In this document: positions 24,823 through 36,985 of the stretch, piece after piece
Numbering within the stretch: position 1 is the first letter of the stretch
Layout: every line of letters begins with the position of its first letter
DNA from: Caprimulgus europaeus
Taxonomy: Eukaryota > Chordata > Aves > Caprimulgiformes > Caprimulgidae
Reading direction: 5' to 3'
Assembly (NCBI GenBank): GCA_907165065.1
Contig: OU015528.1
Span: 73,947,474-74,011,473, forward strand
DNA: 64,000 bases
The notes under the pieces: generated by a model
Databases searched by the model: none
What the model was told of the DNA's origin: nothing
What the model saw: the letters and a program-made list of their open reading frames with translations, nothing else
Made by a program: the position numbers and the translations under genes

Positions 24823-26092
24823 GAAGCAGTAATAATGTCCATTTTCTATTGACCATGTTTGCATTGTGAAATTAGTTACAGCCCTGTGCCACGTTTCCAA
24901 AGCAAGCAGTCAGCCCGTGTCTTTAAACAGGCCCTGGCAGCTGGAAATGACTACAGTGCACTTTCTCTGCTCAGGCTATTTACCTCATTTGTAAAGGGTT
25001 ACAGAGCAGCCAGCTGAAGCCTGATGTACTACGTCTCAGCCAGGGTGTTTCAGTGTTTTAAAGAAGCTCTGTTGCAGCGCTCACTGCTAGGATCCACGTG
25101 GTCAGTTCTGGTCTGACGTGTTACTGGTGTGCTGAACTGCGCGTGTGGAAAACCGGACAGGCGTCAAGGACTGTGGACTGCAGCCTCTTAGTGCCGCAGC
25201 AAGAATTAGTTTGCACAAGTTTCATGAAGAATGGGTGAGGATTTCTGCACTTATTGACTCTTGTAATACATGGAGTAAGAGACTGTGACATTTCAGGAAG
25301 AAATTTATTCCATCAAAGACTTCAGGGAGCATGGGCAGCATCAGGAAGAAATGGTCTGTATTCCCATCTCATCTGGCTCGCTGGTACGTCTCCAGCGTAG
25401 GAAGAAGACCCAGATGCTTATGGGACTTGCCTGGTCTGCTTGTTCCTGAGGAGTCCGTTGCTGGCAACGGATAGAGCTCAGAAAGATTGCTTGTGGAAAA
25501 CCTTTTTTTTTTCCTTCTTTTTTCTTTTCCTTCATCACTACAGCAAGCTGAATAAAAAGGGAAGAGCTATGAGAAAGGGAAGCTACTGGGACCCACCAGC
25601 CTCCCCCCACAAGCTTGTAACTTCTTTGAAGACTGTTGTGAGTAGGTTGGAACATTTGTCTCTCTCGCTGTTTACATTATACTACCAGCCACCTCTCCAG
25701 AGGTGATTTATGCAGCAAGTTAGTAGATGGAGGGTGGTGTGGAGGTGGCCAAGTCATGGAGAAGTAGCTCTGTGAGAATTTGGGCATAGGGCCTTGAGGC
25801 AAAGGAAGCCAAGTCCTATGTTCAAGGGTTTGAAACAGACACTAGGCTGAACAGCAGCCTGTTAGCTAGGGATTGAGAGAAAAAGCTATAGAAACTAAAG
25901 ACTCATGTATAAATTATTTTATTTATTTCTGTAATTAGCTCTTCATAATCAAAAGTTGGTCTTTTTCAGTCTGTGGTTTTGTTAATGTGAAAAATAAGTT
26001 GTAGTTTCAAATGGTTGCCTAGGGAACAGAAACAATTGTATATTCAGTTTAAACGAAATAAAGAGTATTTGTCTTACGTAACTGTAAGATGC
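24823..26092 (+). other. DMTF1: DMTF1 3' untranslated region
   Basis: Sequence following the TGA at 24820-24822. Two AATAAA hexamers lie on this strand, at 25551-25556 and 26057-26062. The distal one would put the transcript end at about 26,075-26,092, just short of the oppositely directed TMEM243 signals. The extent is inferred; no transcript evidence was available. Confidence 0.55.
26057..26062 (+). terminator. Candidate distal poly(A) signal of DMTF1
   Basis: Canonical AATAAA about 1.2 kb after the DMTF1 stop codon, inside the short gap between the two convergent genes. An alternative proximal AATAAA is at 25551-25556. Confidence 0.5.
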
Positions 26093-26131
26093 CATTTATT
26101 TATACTGCTACAGATCCTTGCAATGCTGCAG

Positions 26132-26137
26132 TTTATT
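26132..26137 (-). terminator. Candidate poly(A) signal of TMEM243
   Basis: AATAAA on the minus strand, about 330 nt beyond the TMEM243 stop codon. A second copy is at 26095-26100, and further minus-strand hexamers occur in the TTTATT-rich stretch near 25,911-25,927. Any of these could be used. Confidence 0.45.
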
Positions 26138-26463
26138 TGTACAGTAATAAAAAATGCAGTTTTTTTCCAAAATGAAAAAGCTTGTGCCATTCTGAAACAT
26201 CAGTACAACTGGAATGTTTATTAAGTGCAACAGTAGCTCTTCAAAAAAAAGCAGAATGTCACATCTTATGGCAATAATTCTCCCCAACAAGAGGGACATT
26301 ACATATACATTTACATGAAAATCATGTACTGATTTATCCTCGCACAACCCACTTCTTTCCTCTCAGGCTGATTGTCCTCACTTAAATGTCTTGAGAAGAG
26401 CTGAGAGCTGAGCTGAAAGCAGTCTGACACAGTAGCATCATCGCTGGGTATTCCCAGTGTCCA

Positions 26464-29400
26464 TCATTTACCCACTTCATGGAAGTACAGGTTGGCACAT
26501 ATACATAACATGACAATAGAAAATAATATATAGTAAATTAGGTTCCTAAATTTAGGTTCCAGGTCTCCTTGTCGATACCAGTAGATCTAGAAGAGAGAAG
26601 GAGTTGGTATTACTGTAAAATGCCAGGTACTTCAGAGGAAACTTTCTATGGTAACTGAACTGGCAACTTGATCTTTTTTTTTCTGTAAAACAGCTCAGCT
26701 TCATCTGACTAGAGAAGACAGGTGTAGAGTCCAGCTAATTTTCTTAACAATTTAGAAATACCACCTGTTTTCATAGCATGCTTGTGGAACACACACACAC
26801 ACACACAAGAATTTGGCAAGGTGTTTCTCCCTACAAGAAGGCTGTTTGTGAAACTAGGGTGCCAGGTTTGCTATGAAGACGTGGGTTGGCTTGTCAGCTT
26901 TGTTGAAGAGCGCAGCGGGGGTTGGTTGGGGTTTTTCTAACACTCAAAACTGGCTACACTGTGGTTGATGAGGACAAATGTGCAGGCTTTGCTCTACACA
27001 ATCTTATCTTGGGCAAAGTCACAGCTACCAGCCCTAGAACCAGAAACTGGTTCTGAGCAGGCACCACAGAGCCCAGCTTACCCAGCAGTGAGGGGCAGGG
27101 GCTCAGGGCCACAACCATGCCAGGTCACCGCTGGAGGAAGGAGAACAGTCCCAAGTATGAAAGCTATGCAGAGGAAGGGGCCACTGCTGTCCCTGCCCAT
27201 GGCAGGGGAGTTAGACTAGATGGTCTTTGAAGGTCCCTTCCAACCCAAACCATTCTGTGATTCTATGACCTGCCAGTTCCCTTTGCCAATGCTTGGGACC
27301 AACTCTCTTGGGATGCTGCAACTGTTGAGTAGAGGAACCAAAGAAATTCTACCTGCTGTAGCTTCCTGCTACTATAACTCATCCATCCCCTGTGCCTGAA
27401 AGTTCACTGACTTCTGCAAGTGCCTGTCTGGTCCCACCACTTCAGGTGTTTTGCTGCACCCCTAGTCCGCAGCACAATCCATCTCTGCACCCCCAGCTCA
27501 CTGCTCTGCTCCCCCATTTCCTACTTCACGTCTCCACTAGCAGCTACAGGTGGCACTGTCACAGAGGTGACAAGTCTTGCACCACAGCTGATCTGCAGAA
27601 GTTGCCTTAGCTCACATGCTCACTCTGCAGTAAATATGAATCCGGTTACCACTCTCTACTTGTTTTATGGAGGCAGGAAAGATTTTCTAGGGGACGTAAA
27701 AAAGAAGGCGGCACTACATAAAGCAGATTTTATTCAGATTGCACCCTCAGTCACAGGCTCAAAAGCTTGCACGGGAACGTGGCGGTACTTACAAGTATGC
27801 CAGCAGAAATGCAACACAAGGAGATGCAGAAAGCAAAAAATATATTCACAGGTTTTGGAGGTAGTTGTGGGAAGACAAAAGCACTGATTAGAGTGACCTG
27901 TATGGAGGAAAACAGAGGTGAAGACTTTGCTCTCGCCTGCCATCAGAGCTGCGATGAGCAGAGACTGGTCCCAACGGCTGGGCTACCGCAGCGCTCGCAT
28001 CCAGCTCCGCACGCCCCTCCCTGCTCTGTAACTCCCACCCTGTGAAGAGCTGGAGGGGAACGTAAAATTCTGAAGGAAAATCACTTTGACACAACTGCAG
28101 ACTTAGAGGGGGTGAAAAAAAAAAATGATGAAAGCTTTGCTACTCTGGCTTGTTGCTGGAAACCGTCCTCCAAGTACCCATAAAGCCAGCAGGCACGGGG
28201 GTGCACGCTGCCCGTGTAGGAGCATCCCTTCAGCCAAGCTCTCCACCAGCTGGCACCTTGGCTCTCCCTGCACCTCTGCTCACAAAGGATGCCGCCGCCA
28301 TGGCCAGCAGAACTGGTGCTCTCCAGTTGCGATGGCATTGGGTTTGTCTTTAAAACTTGAGGAAAGCGTAGCTCAAGACAAAGTGACAAACTGTGGAAAA
28401 ACTCCTAGAAGCCATAAATAAGAGGAAAATAAATCATAAACAGAAGGAAATAAAGAGAAGCCAACACTTTCTCCTGGGTAATAAGCACTTTGTCATCTCA
28501 CCCAGCCTCACGTTCAGCCAGGATGGAAAATCTGCCCATGGACTTGGGGCTTTTTATTGCACAGCCAGATCTTAAAACATGGCTTGAAGAAAGGTATTTT
28601 CCTTCTTCTGTTGTCAAAGAGTTTGAAAAGACAGACGTTCCCCGAAGGGACTTCCTGGGTCTGAAGCTACAGCCTGTTTGGTCAGTGAAGTTTCACCACC
28701 CATTTTGGGGAGGAACTCTGGTTTTCAGCCCATCACCTAAGGGAGGCACAAATCACAGGATGGAATGGGGGATACTTACTACAAGCAGCAAGGACGTTAA
28801 GCCGCCAACAACTAGATTGATGACTCTGTCCTGAAGAAAAGAGAGGACAGTTAAACGCACACCTTGCCAAAAAAACCCAACAAACCCACATAAAACAGAT
28901 GGGTAACTAACAACGCCGAGAGCACCGCATCAACCAGGACCCATTTTATCCCCAGCACACCCAGCAGCACCATCAAGCTCCCTGGTCAGCATTGCCACAC
29001 AGGAAAGTTTCCCTTCTGACTCCACAGACCTCGGGGAGGTTGCACTGGCCAAGTCCTCATGCAGCAGGTTTGCTCATTTGCATCCACATAGATTACAAAT
29101 TATTTTTATTTTTTTTTTTAAAGTGCGAGTGCACAGATGGGGTTGTCAGAAAAAGTTTATTTTAGCCTCTACCTGCAAATGAATAGCTTGAGAGTGTCTT
29201 AGGTGGGAATTTGCAGGCTGCTGGCAAGGAGGTGAAGTGTTCCCCGCATCCCAAATGTTTCTGCCTAACACCAGCAGACCTGAACACACCTCAAGGTAGC
29301 CCTGCCTGGATGGACAGATATCTTCCCCCCACTTCTTTCTGCTGCTCCCCATCAGTATAAAACACTTGGCTGGGAGGAGACGACCTTTTTCCACCTGGGA

Positions 29401-32400
29401 AGAGATACCCCTTGGTGTCAGCATCACAATCCCACCCCAGATGGCACCAGGGCAGGGACCAGCAGTGACATGAGGCTGTGTGACCGTGTGCTCAGAGGAG
29501 CACCCAGGGCAGGACCCCATACCGACACGCTCATTACAGTAAGAAAAAACTTGATCCAAGAGGAGACCATTCCCATCCCTGCCAGGATAGCTGCCTCCTC
29601 CCTTTCTTCACGCTGCTGCTCTGAATATAAACATCTATCATCAAAGCCAGACTGGGCTGCACGCAGTCAGGTGTAACACCCTGGACAGCTGGCTCCCCAA
29701 ATAACATGCTAGGAGAACAGCTACAGCAGAAAAGATGTGCAGAGAGAAAAAACCCAGAACTTAAATTATACTGAGAGTCACTAAATAGGTACAGTTAAAA
29801 GAAAGTGAGAAAAGAGTTGGAGCACCTTGCCCAAGGCATCCCAGCCAGCAGGCAGGCCAACTCAGGTTTCCCTCCACCTGGTCTTGCACCCTTCTTCCCT
29901 CCTAGCATTACACTTTGGAAGACAATTTGTAGTGGAAGAAGCCCCAGGTTGTAAAGTGGCAGCAGTGGGGCAGGAGGAGAAAGCAGAGAGCAGAGAAGGC
30001 AGAGAGCCAAGCATGCTCTCGCAGGAGACCACCAGCCCTGACCTGAGGCTTGGTGGAGCTCTGGGGCCTGAGCCTGTGGCTCAGTAGCAGGTGGATGCTG
30101 TGCCCTGGTCAGTCCCTCCAAGCCCTGAGGGAAAGGGCCACAGCAAGCTAAGTTTTAAAAAATTATTTTATTAGTTCAGTTCCCTGACTCCTCTATGTAA
30201 AACCAGATCGTTTATGCTCCTACAGCTCAGAGGTCCCAAACTGTGGGGACATGGCAGTGGCAGCAATGGTAGGAACTGACCCACCTCCATAGGAAATTGT
30301 CACCAACAGCCCCTGCACAAGGTCCTCGCCAGCCAGGCACAAACCCCTTCTCCTCACCAGTGTTCCCACACACAGTGTCAGTGATGGAATAGCAGCTGCT
30401 GGGGGCCATCAGTGAGGTGCCATCAATGCCCAAAAATGAGCTGAGAGAAATACACCCAGGCAAATGACAGAAGCAACGGGGCAAAATGCAAGCATGCTAC
30501 CTCCACCAGAACATCCTGTGGCATCTCAGCTGGGCTCCTCCACCTGAGCTAAAATAAAGTTATTTCTGAGTTCTTTCTCTAATTTAAGATGGATGATACA
30601 TGGAGGGGTCTCCACCCCCAAAAGCAACTCCAATATCAGGCCTTGCCAGGAGAGGACGGTGGTTTTGCTCTGCCCTTGCCCTGCAGACCTGGCTGAGCCC
30701 ACCAAGACAATTTTACGCATAGGGACCACTTTGCACCCAGGGTCAGCTCCCCAAGGACGAAACAGGTGGCAGGAGGTGAGCAGCAGGATCCCTCCTCCCT
30801 TTGTGCCATGAGGAGAAGTGTTTTGAACAGCAGAGGAAGGAGAGGGAAAGCCAAGGAGCCATCCCATCCAGCTAAGCCCGTGAGCACACAGTCACAGCCT
30901 GGTCTCCATGGACATGCACACATGGCCACATACCTGTGGACAGGATCCACCACCCAGAAACTCTGCCATGATTAAGTTTCTCCTAATTAATTACAGACTT
31001 TGAGAGTGGCAATGTTAAGATAAGGAGAATTCTCCCGTTTTGCCAGGACAGAGACTGGTTTGCCAAGAGAAAATGACAGAGTTGGACTCAGTGGTGACCA
31101 CAGAGCATTTCTTTCTGCTTGTTTTACGGGGTGTGGGGGAGAACATCCCCCAGCACAGAGACCCCTCCTCTGACACCACCAAGCGACGGACACCGCGGCG
31201 ACAGCCGGACCAGGTATGGATGCTGGCAGGGGAGCAGCTTTGCCATGTGGCAGCCAGTCCCTGCGGGTCAGGGCATCCCTTTCCCCACCCTTAAACCTGC
31301 AGTCACTAAAATTTTCCAAATGCACCGCCGGCAGAAGAAGGTATTTCAGGATCCAGGGATTAGAGTCACTGATCCTGAAATCCCGGGCTTGGCAAAGCGG
31401 CGAGAGGCTGCATTCCCCGGTGCCCCTGACACTTCAGCCCCAGGCAGCTTAGCACAGCAAAAAGGTTAAAAATACACAAGCAGAGGCCGGGACGGCTAAA
31501 GGGATTGGGGATGACGGAGCCTTTCACCTCCGTGTCCGAGCGCACAGCCCAGCCTGGACAGACACTCCTGGATATGGGGCATGCAGAAATGGGCTGGGAC
31601 CAGATATGGGTCCTACAAGCTCAACATGAGCCGGCAATGTGCACTTGCAGCCCAGAGGCCAATAACTGTATCCTGGGCTGCATCAGGAGAAGCATGGCCA
31701 GCAGGTTGAGGGAGGGGATTCTCCCCCTGTACTCCACTCTCATAAGACCCCACCTGGAGTGCTGTGTCCAGTGCTGGAGCCTCCAACACAAGAAAGACAT
31801 GGACCTGTTAGAACGAGTCCAGAGGAGGCCACGAGGATGATCCAAGGGCTGGAGCACCTCTGCTGTGAGGACAGGCTGAGAGAGTTGGGGCTGTTCAGCC
31901 TGGAGAAGAGAAGGCTCCGGGGAGATCTTATAGCAGCCTTCCAGTACCTGAAGGGGCTACAGGAAAGCTGGGGAGGGACTTTTGACAGGTCAGGTAGTGA
32001 TAGAACAAGGGGAAATGGCTTCAAACTGGAAGAGGGGAAGTGTTAGATTAGACATTAGGAAGAAATGCTTTACTGGGAGGGTGCTGAGACACTGGCACAG
32101 GTTGCCCAGAGAAGCTGTGGATGCCCCTCCCTGGAAGTGTTCAAGGCCAGGTTGGATGAGGTTTTGAGCAGCTTGATCTAGTGGAAGGTGTCCCTGCTGA
32201 TGGCAGGGGGTTGGAACTGGATGATCTTTAAGTTCCTTTCCAACCCAAACCGTTCTGTGACAAGCCATGTCACCTAGCTGGCACCGCCAGCTTGTGCAAC
32301 CAGCATGGCTGATTCAGGGAGGAGTTTTCTCCGGCACCACTATGTATCACAATAGCTGCTGGAGTAAAATGAGAAAAAAAAAAAGCAAAAAGCAGCACAC

Positions 32401-35400
32401 ACACCAAAACAGCGAGCACACCGGCTGCTGGAGGTCACCTGCACCCACGTAAGGTGCTCACACGCGGACACTAACTTCTGACACAGCCCGGCAGCGCGCG
32501 GTGCGCCCAGGGGATCCCTGTTCAGACAGCCAGCAGCAGAGGACACAGCGAGCTGTTCACCAGACAGGTGATGAATTCCATGTTCCAGTGCTGCTGTGGT
32601 GCAGAGGACTCCCTCTCACTGCCTCTGGCCAAGGGAGACATGGTCAGGAAGCATCAAGCCCTGGTAAAGCGGGAGGTCACAATCCAGGATCCTTTGGGAT
32701 CTGGGCCGAGGTTACTTTGAGCAACAGGGAAACTGAGGCAGGACTGACAGTGTATCCACACACACAGCGTGGGCTCTGACAGAGTGACTAGTTCCAGCTT
32801 GGCACCTTCCATCCTCCCAGTTAGCAACTTGTGAGCTAAGCCCACAGGGAACAAGCTCCCGGCAAAGGCTTGGCCAGGACAGGGGAATGGGCTGGTCCCC
32901 TGGAGGGTGGGTACCTGGTGGCATCTCTGCAGGCATGACAGAAAAGCCATTTTTATGCCTTACATCAGCAAGTCCAGATGGTCACAGCAAATGCAGCGAG
33001 ACGCCAGCCCACTACAGCCATAGGGACAACTTAAACTGGTGCCAGGTTAAACTATGTGGAACTGGTTGCCCAGAGAAGCTGTGGATTCTCCTCCCTGGAA
33101 GTGTTCAAGGCCAGGTTGGATGAGGCTTTGAGCAACCTGGTCTAGTGGAAGGTGTCCCTGCTGATGGCAGGGGGGTTGCAACTGGATGATCTTTAAGGTC
33201 CCTTCCAACCCAAACCATTCTGTGATCCTATGAACAGCAGACAGCGTACGCTATACATGAGACAAGCTGTGCTCAGGGCCACCCTCCTGCTGCAAGACAC
33301 AGGGAAATGCTGTTGAGCCCTTGATGGCTCCTCATGCCCATCGTGAGCTACTGCTGCTTTCCACTCCCTTCTGCTTCCAACCCACAGTAACTAACAGCCA
33401 CCTGCTTATATTTCACTGTTCCCATCACAGAGGAACCCAAGCAGCTTCTACTTTCAACTTCTTTCCCAAGAAGTCCTGCACCTGCGATGCTCGGTCTCCT
33501 CTTCACCACCTCACCGCTTGTGCCTTTGCTTTGCATTGTCTCATACCTGCTCGCTGCCAGTGCTGCATCCCCAGGAACCACAGCTGAACCCACAGCCCCT
33601 GGCATTCATCAGCGTTGTCTTGCTGCACTCCCCCTCCCACCAGAGACCTCTTTGGTGCCAGCATGTCCCCAGCCTCTGCTCAGCAGCCAATATAGGAGGG
33701 TGAGCTTGGCAGAAGCAGCTGGACCACAGCAGGGGAAGGAGGCTGATGCTGCTGCCTGGCTCCCTTGTCCCCACAGCCTGGCTTCAGCCCCAAAGCCACC
33801 AGCTTGGAGACTAGGAGAGGGCAAGAAGGTGAGAATAGGGTACGCCCATCTATTTCCAACTGCCCTGCTCCTCCCTGTGACCTCCTGCCCAGCCCGAGCA
33901 GAGGGCCCCAGTTTGCAGGAACCAGCCATCGCTGGCGGAGACCCGAAAGCAGAGCCAGGCCACGGGCAGATGTGCTTCTCCCAGCAGACCTGCTCCCATT
34001 TTAGGGTAAAGTTTAGCTTCACCATTTCTGGGACTGAACATTTCCAGCTCTGGTCCTCACCAGCGTCTGTCTCTAAGCAACCCCAATGAATCACGGAGGA
34101 AACCAGCCCAGGACAGCACAGCGATCCCTTGCCTGTCAGACACGGTAGGGCAGGGAGAGACCATCAGCTGCCACCAGTTCCACACAGCAGGTTCCAAAAA
34201 AAGCCACAGGAGATAGGTGGGAGTGATGTGCAGGACACCAGATCCCCATTCAAGCCCAGGAACTTGAATTAGCATCCCATGTTTATTATTTACCGCTCTC
34301 CTTTGCGAGTGGAGCCTCCAACAGAAATAGATGGGGGGTCAGGGATCACAGGCTTGACTTGGGCTAGAAAGTTTGGGGTTTGCCTGCCAGGACCACTGCC
34401 CAGCTCCAACAGCACATCCCAGTCCCCAGAAGTCCCCATCCTTGGAGTTTTCCCAAAATCCCTGGCTAAAGATCAACCAGTGCGACCCCTGTGCAGGGCA
34501 CTGCGGTGAAGGTCCCCCCACAGCCAGCACTCCCCATCAGGGCCAGCACCCACTGGGTGGGGGGAGACCTGTCCCCCCTCAACTCATCCTCTCACAGGTC
34601 CTGTCTGCCCTCTCCTACCCCACATCATCCTTTTTTCTCCCCACAAATTTGGCTGGTATCACTTTATTTATGTTTTTCTTAAAAATTATAATTTTAGCAG
34701 CATTTCCAAGTATTTGGGGTGGGGATGATACATTTTATCCACTTTTGTGAGTAACTCAGCACAATTTCAGCCTGTGCCCCTCCAAACCCCCACGCCGATG
34801 GGTAACCTCTCCTAACAGGGGACAAACCCCAAGCCCCCAACCGCTGTCACCCCGCTGGAGACGGGTGCACGCTGCCAGTTACCGCGGTCCCTGAGGGATC
34901 CCGACGCCGGGCAGCACCCCCAGGAGCCCCCTCCCCAGCGCAGCCCCCCAAAGCAGACGCTGACCCGCTGCAGCGCCGAAAGCCGCCCGGCTGAGCAGCT
35001 TATGGGGTCTGACACCTGAAGAGTCACCCGGACGCACGTCAGCCACCCGGAGAGGGAAAAAAATAATTACCAGGAGGCTACCAAAAGCAGCACCCCCATC
35101 CCCATCACAGACCCCCAAAATGGGGTGGGAGGAACTTGGGGGGGGAACCTGCTTTGGGGAGGGGCTGCAGGGACACACACCCCCAGCCAGGGCACCCCCC
35201 CCACCATGCCCAAACCCCTGAAGAGGGTCCCCCCAACCCCAGGGCTCCCTGCACCCCAAGCCCCTGCGCCCCGCCAGGGCCTTGGGGAAGGGGGGACTGG
35301 TTTGGGGGGGGATTATTTGGAAGTTTATGTCAGGGGGGTGGGGTGTGTTTTGAGAGTTTCTTTGTTATCTGGGGAGGGGTTCTTGTTTTGGGGGATCGTT

Positions 35401-35515
35401 CTGGGGATGTGTTTGTTTACTTGTTTATTTTTTAATTTGGGGGGATTTTTTGCTGGGGGTGATTTTGATGGATTGTTTTTGTTTTGGGATAATGATCAGG
35501 AAGGGTTTGGTTTTA

Positions 35516-35558
<43 letters not shown>

Positions 35559-35995
35559 GGCAATTTGAGGGGTTTCTTTTGGAATCTGGGGGGTTCCTTC
35601 TATATTTTTCCATTGGAGCGCAGCTTTGTTATCACTTCACTGATTTTTTTACGCTGGTTTGGCGGGGGGGGGGGGGGCGGGGTTGGGAATATTCTCTCTT
35701 ATTTCCAGGGTGTTTTTCTATTTGTCGGCAGGATCCTGGCAGGTCCCTCGCTGCCGGCAGCCTGGCCCGGTCGGCGGCTGCTACCCCGGGGGTCTGGGGA
35801 GTGGGATTCCTCATTCCGGGGGCGCTGACCTTGGGGGGGTTATTTGGGGGGAGGGGGTGGAATTGGGGGTCCAGGCAGCGTTTCCCCTTCCCCCCCTTGC
35901 CCGCCCGCAGCCCTTACCCGGGCCGAGGTCTCCCCGAAGAGCGGCCGGTTGTCCGGCCCGCCGGTGCCGTAGCTGCGGGCGGCGAATCCCTCCAT
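26464..35995 (-). CDS. TMEM243: TMEM243, small multi-pass membrane protein (4 coding exons, complete CDS)
   Basis: Minus-strand exons in coding order: 35918-35995, 28780-28830, 27793-27897, 26464-26586. All introns are GT-AG and phase 0. They encode 26+17+35+40 = 118 residues, exactly the human length as I recall it. The N-terminus [20 protein letters not shown], the middle [18 protein letters not shown] and the C-terminal [18 protein letters not shown] are near-identical to human. Three hydrophobic segments are visible: residues about 30-52, 59-81 and 94-113. They are separated by a Pro-rich loop (QLPPKP) and a charged loop ([10 protein letters not shown]). The protein has been described as associated with drug-resistant cells, but its molecular role is unclear. 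The start is the only Met giving the family N-terminus and lies in a CpG island. Intron 1 (7.1 kb) is very GC-rich near the promoter. Confidence 0.97.
26789..26807 (+). repeat. (AC)n microsatellite
   Basis: About nine AC dinucleotides in the last TMEM243 intron (26587-27792). Confidence 0.9.
27187..27268 (+). mobile_element. CR1 LINE 3' terminal fragment
   Basis: About 80 bp with the diagnostic tail aggtcccttccaacccaaac followed by attctgtgattctatga. It lies in the TMEM243 intron between the exons at 26.5 and 27.8 kb, antisense to that gene. Confidence 0.92.
31612..32260 (+). mobile_element. CR1 LINE fragment, about 650 bp, including 3' end
   Basis: Extends from the reverse-transcriptase C-terminal region (gtatcctgggctgcatcagg, then aagaccccacctggagtgct) through gagagttggggctgttcagc to the tail ttccaacccaaaccgttctg. 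It belongs to the same subfamily as the copy at 47.5-48.3 kb. Its original frame is broken by frameshifts and stops. Confidence 0.93.
33057..33233 (+). mobile_element. CR1 LINE 3' end fragment
   Basis: Starts at tggttgcccagagaagctgt and runs through gttcaaggccaggttggatg to the terminal attctgtgatcctatga. Confidence 0.93.
35521..35556 (+). repeat. (AT)18 microsatellite
   Basis: Uninterrupted AT dinucleotide run in TMEM243 intron 1, about 360 bp downstream of its exon 1. It is likely to be length-variable. Confidence 0.97.
35661..35682 (+). repeat. Poly-G tract
   Basis: A run of about 20 G interrupted by a single C, at the intron side of the TMEM243 CpG island. It is prone to sequencing error and could form G-quadruplex structure. 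Confidence 0.85.
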
Positions 35996-36320
35996 GGCGC
36001 GGGGGCGCTGGGGGCGGGGGGCGGCCTCATGCTGCGGCCCCGCTCCGCGTCCCTCCGCGCTGCTCCGCTCCGCGCCCCGGCACGCGGTACAGCCCCAGCG
36101 CCCGGCCCCGCCCCCGCCACGGGAAATGGAGGAGGAGGGGGGGGGGCTGCGGCGGGGCCGGCTCGGGACGGATGTGTGGACGGACGTACGGACGGGGCTG
36201 CGCGCCTGCAGCCGCACCTGCGGACGGTTACGCCCCGCCTTACGCGGGACCCCCGCAGCTGCGGAGCCGGCAGCCCTGGCTCGAGGCGAGGGGGAGGGGT
36301 TACGGTTATCGGTCCGTTAC
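35715..36320 (-). promoter_or_regulatory. TMEM243: CpG island / promoter of TMEM243
   Basis: Dense CpG and high G+C over about 600 bp, flanked by sharply AT-rich sequence on the right (from about 36,340). It covers the TMEM243 start codon (35995) and the presumed 5' UTR. No TATA box stands out, as is usual for a housekeeping-type promoter. The exact transcription start cannot be read. Confidence 0.8.
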
Positions 36321-36384
36321 CGGTCGTGTTTATTTACCGGTCAGCAAATCTCATTATTGACACCGATATTGTGATATGGGGAAA

Positions 36385-36655
36385 TTAAGCTTTATTTGAT
36401 GTTATGTTATTTCATTCTATTTCATTGTGTTATTTCATTTTACTTCGTTATTTTATTTTATTGTATTATTGTATTTCATTTTATTTCCTTGTGTTATTTT
36501 ATTTCATTTAATTTTATTTCATTCTCTTTCATTGTGGTTTTTAAATTTTATTTTATTATTTTGTTTATTTTTGCTTTATTTTATTATTTTATTTCATTCT
36601 ATTTCATTGTGTTATTTAATTTTATTCTACTTTATTATTTTATTTCATTCCGTTT
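36385..36655 (+). repeat. TTTTA/TTTCA low-complexity array
   Basis: About 270 bp of degenerate pentamer-like units (ttatttcat, tttattttat) immediately upstream of the TMEM243 CpG island. Similar shorter stretches recur at 36,997-37,022 and 37,286-37,395, on either side of sequence that includes a CR1 insertion. The long plus-strand open frames here are artefacts of the repeat. Confidence 0.9.
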
Positions 36656-36658
36656 TGC

Positions 36659-36985
36659 TCTCTACAACCACCTGAAAGGAGGGTGTAGCTGGTGGGGGTC
36701 GGTCTCTTCTCCCAAGTAACAAGTGACAAGACAAGAGGAAATGGCTTCAAATTGTGCCTGGAGAGGTTTAGATCAAATATCAGGAAGAATTTCTTTCCTG
36801 AAAGGGTTCTCAGGCATTGGAAGGGGTTGCCCAGGGCAGTGGTGGAGTCCCCATCCCTGGAGGGATTGAAGAGTCGTGTAGACACAGTGCTGAGGGACAT
36901 GGGTTAGTGGGCACGGTGGTGTTGGGTTGATGGTTGGACTTCATGATCTTAGAGTTCTTTTCCAGCCTTAATGATTCTACAATAT
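36659..36985 (+). mobile_element. CR1 LINE 3' end, second subfamily
   Basis: Contains ctctacaaccacctgaaagg, caagacaagaggaaatggct, gaatttctttcctgaaaggg, agtggtggagtccccatccc and a distinct tail ending ttaatgattctacaatat. It is the same subfamily as the DCLRE1C intronic copy at 62.8 kb and differs from the other CR1 copies here. It interrupts the TTTTA-rich tract. Confidence 0.92.

Larger units (their letters stand above)
28831..35917 (-). other. TMEM243 intron 1
   Basis: A 7.1-kb intron that is clearly richer in G and C than the DMTF1 region. It holds CR1 fragments at 31.6-32.3 and 33.06-33.23 kb, an (AT)18 tract and a G-rich run next to the promoter. Numerous long open frames on both strands, up to 200 codons at 33487-34089, follow from the composition; none shows a domain, and I do not call them genes. 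Confidence 0.7.

Noticed and set aside
31505-32268. Several frames on both strands that look protein-like
   Set aside because: They translate a dead CR1 fragment, including its non-coding tail, and are not host genes.
33487-34094. 200-codon plus and 161-codon minus open frames in TMEM243 intron 1
   Set aside because: They overlap on opposite strands, are GC-driven, have no recognisable domain, and their hydrophobic start is not followed by a plausible protein.
35450-36388. 312-codon plus-strand open frame over the TMEM243 promoter
   Set aside because: It runs through an (AT)18 repeat and the CpG island antisense to TMEM243 exon 1. The product is low complexity (Gly/Arg/Ala/Pro) with no domain.
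36396-36719. Phe/Ile/Leu-rich plus-strand frames resembling membrane proteins
   Set aside because: The hydrophobicity comes from translating a TTTTA/TTTCA repeat.
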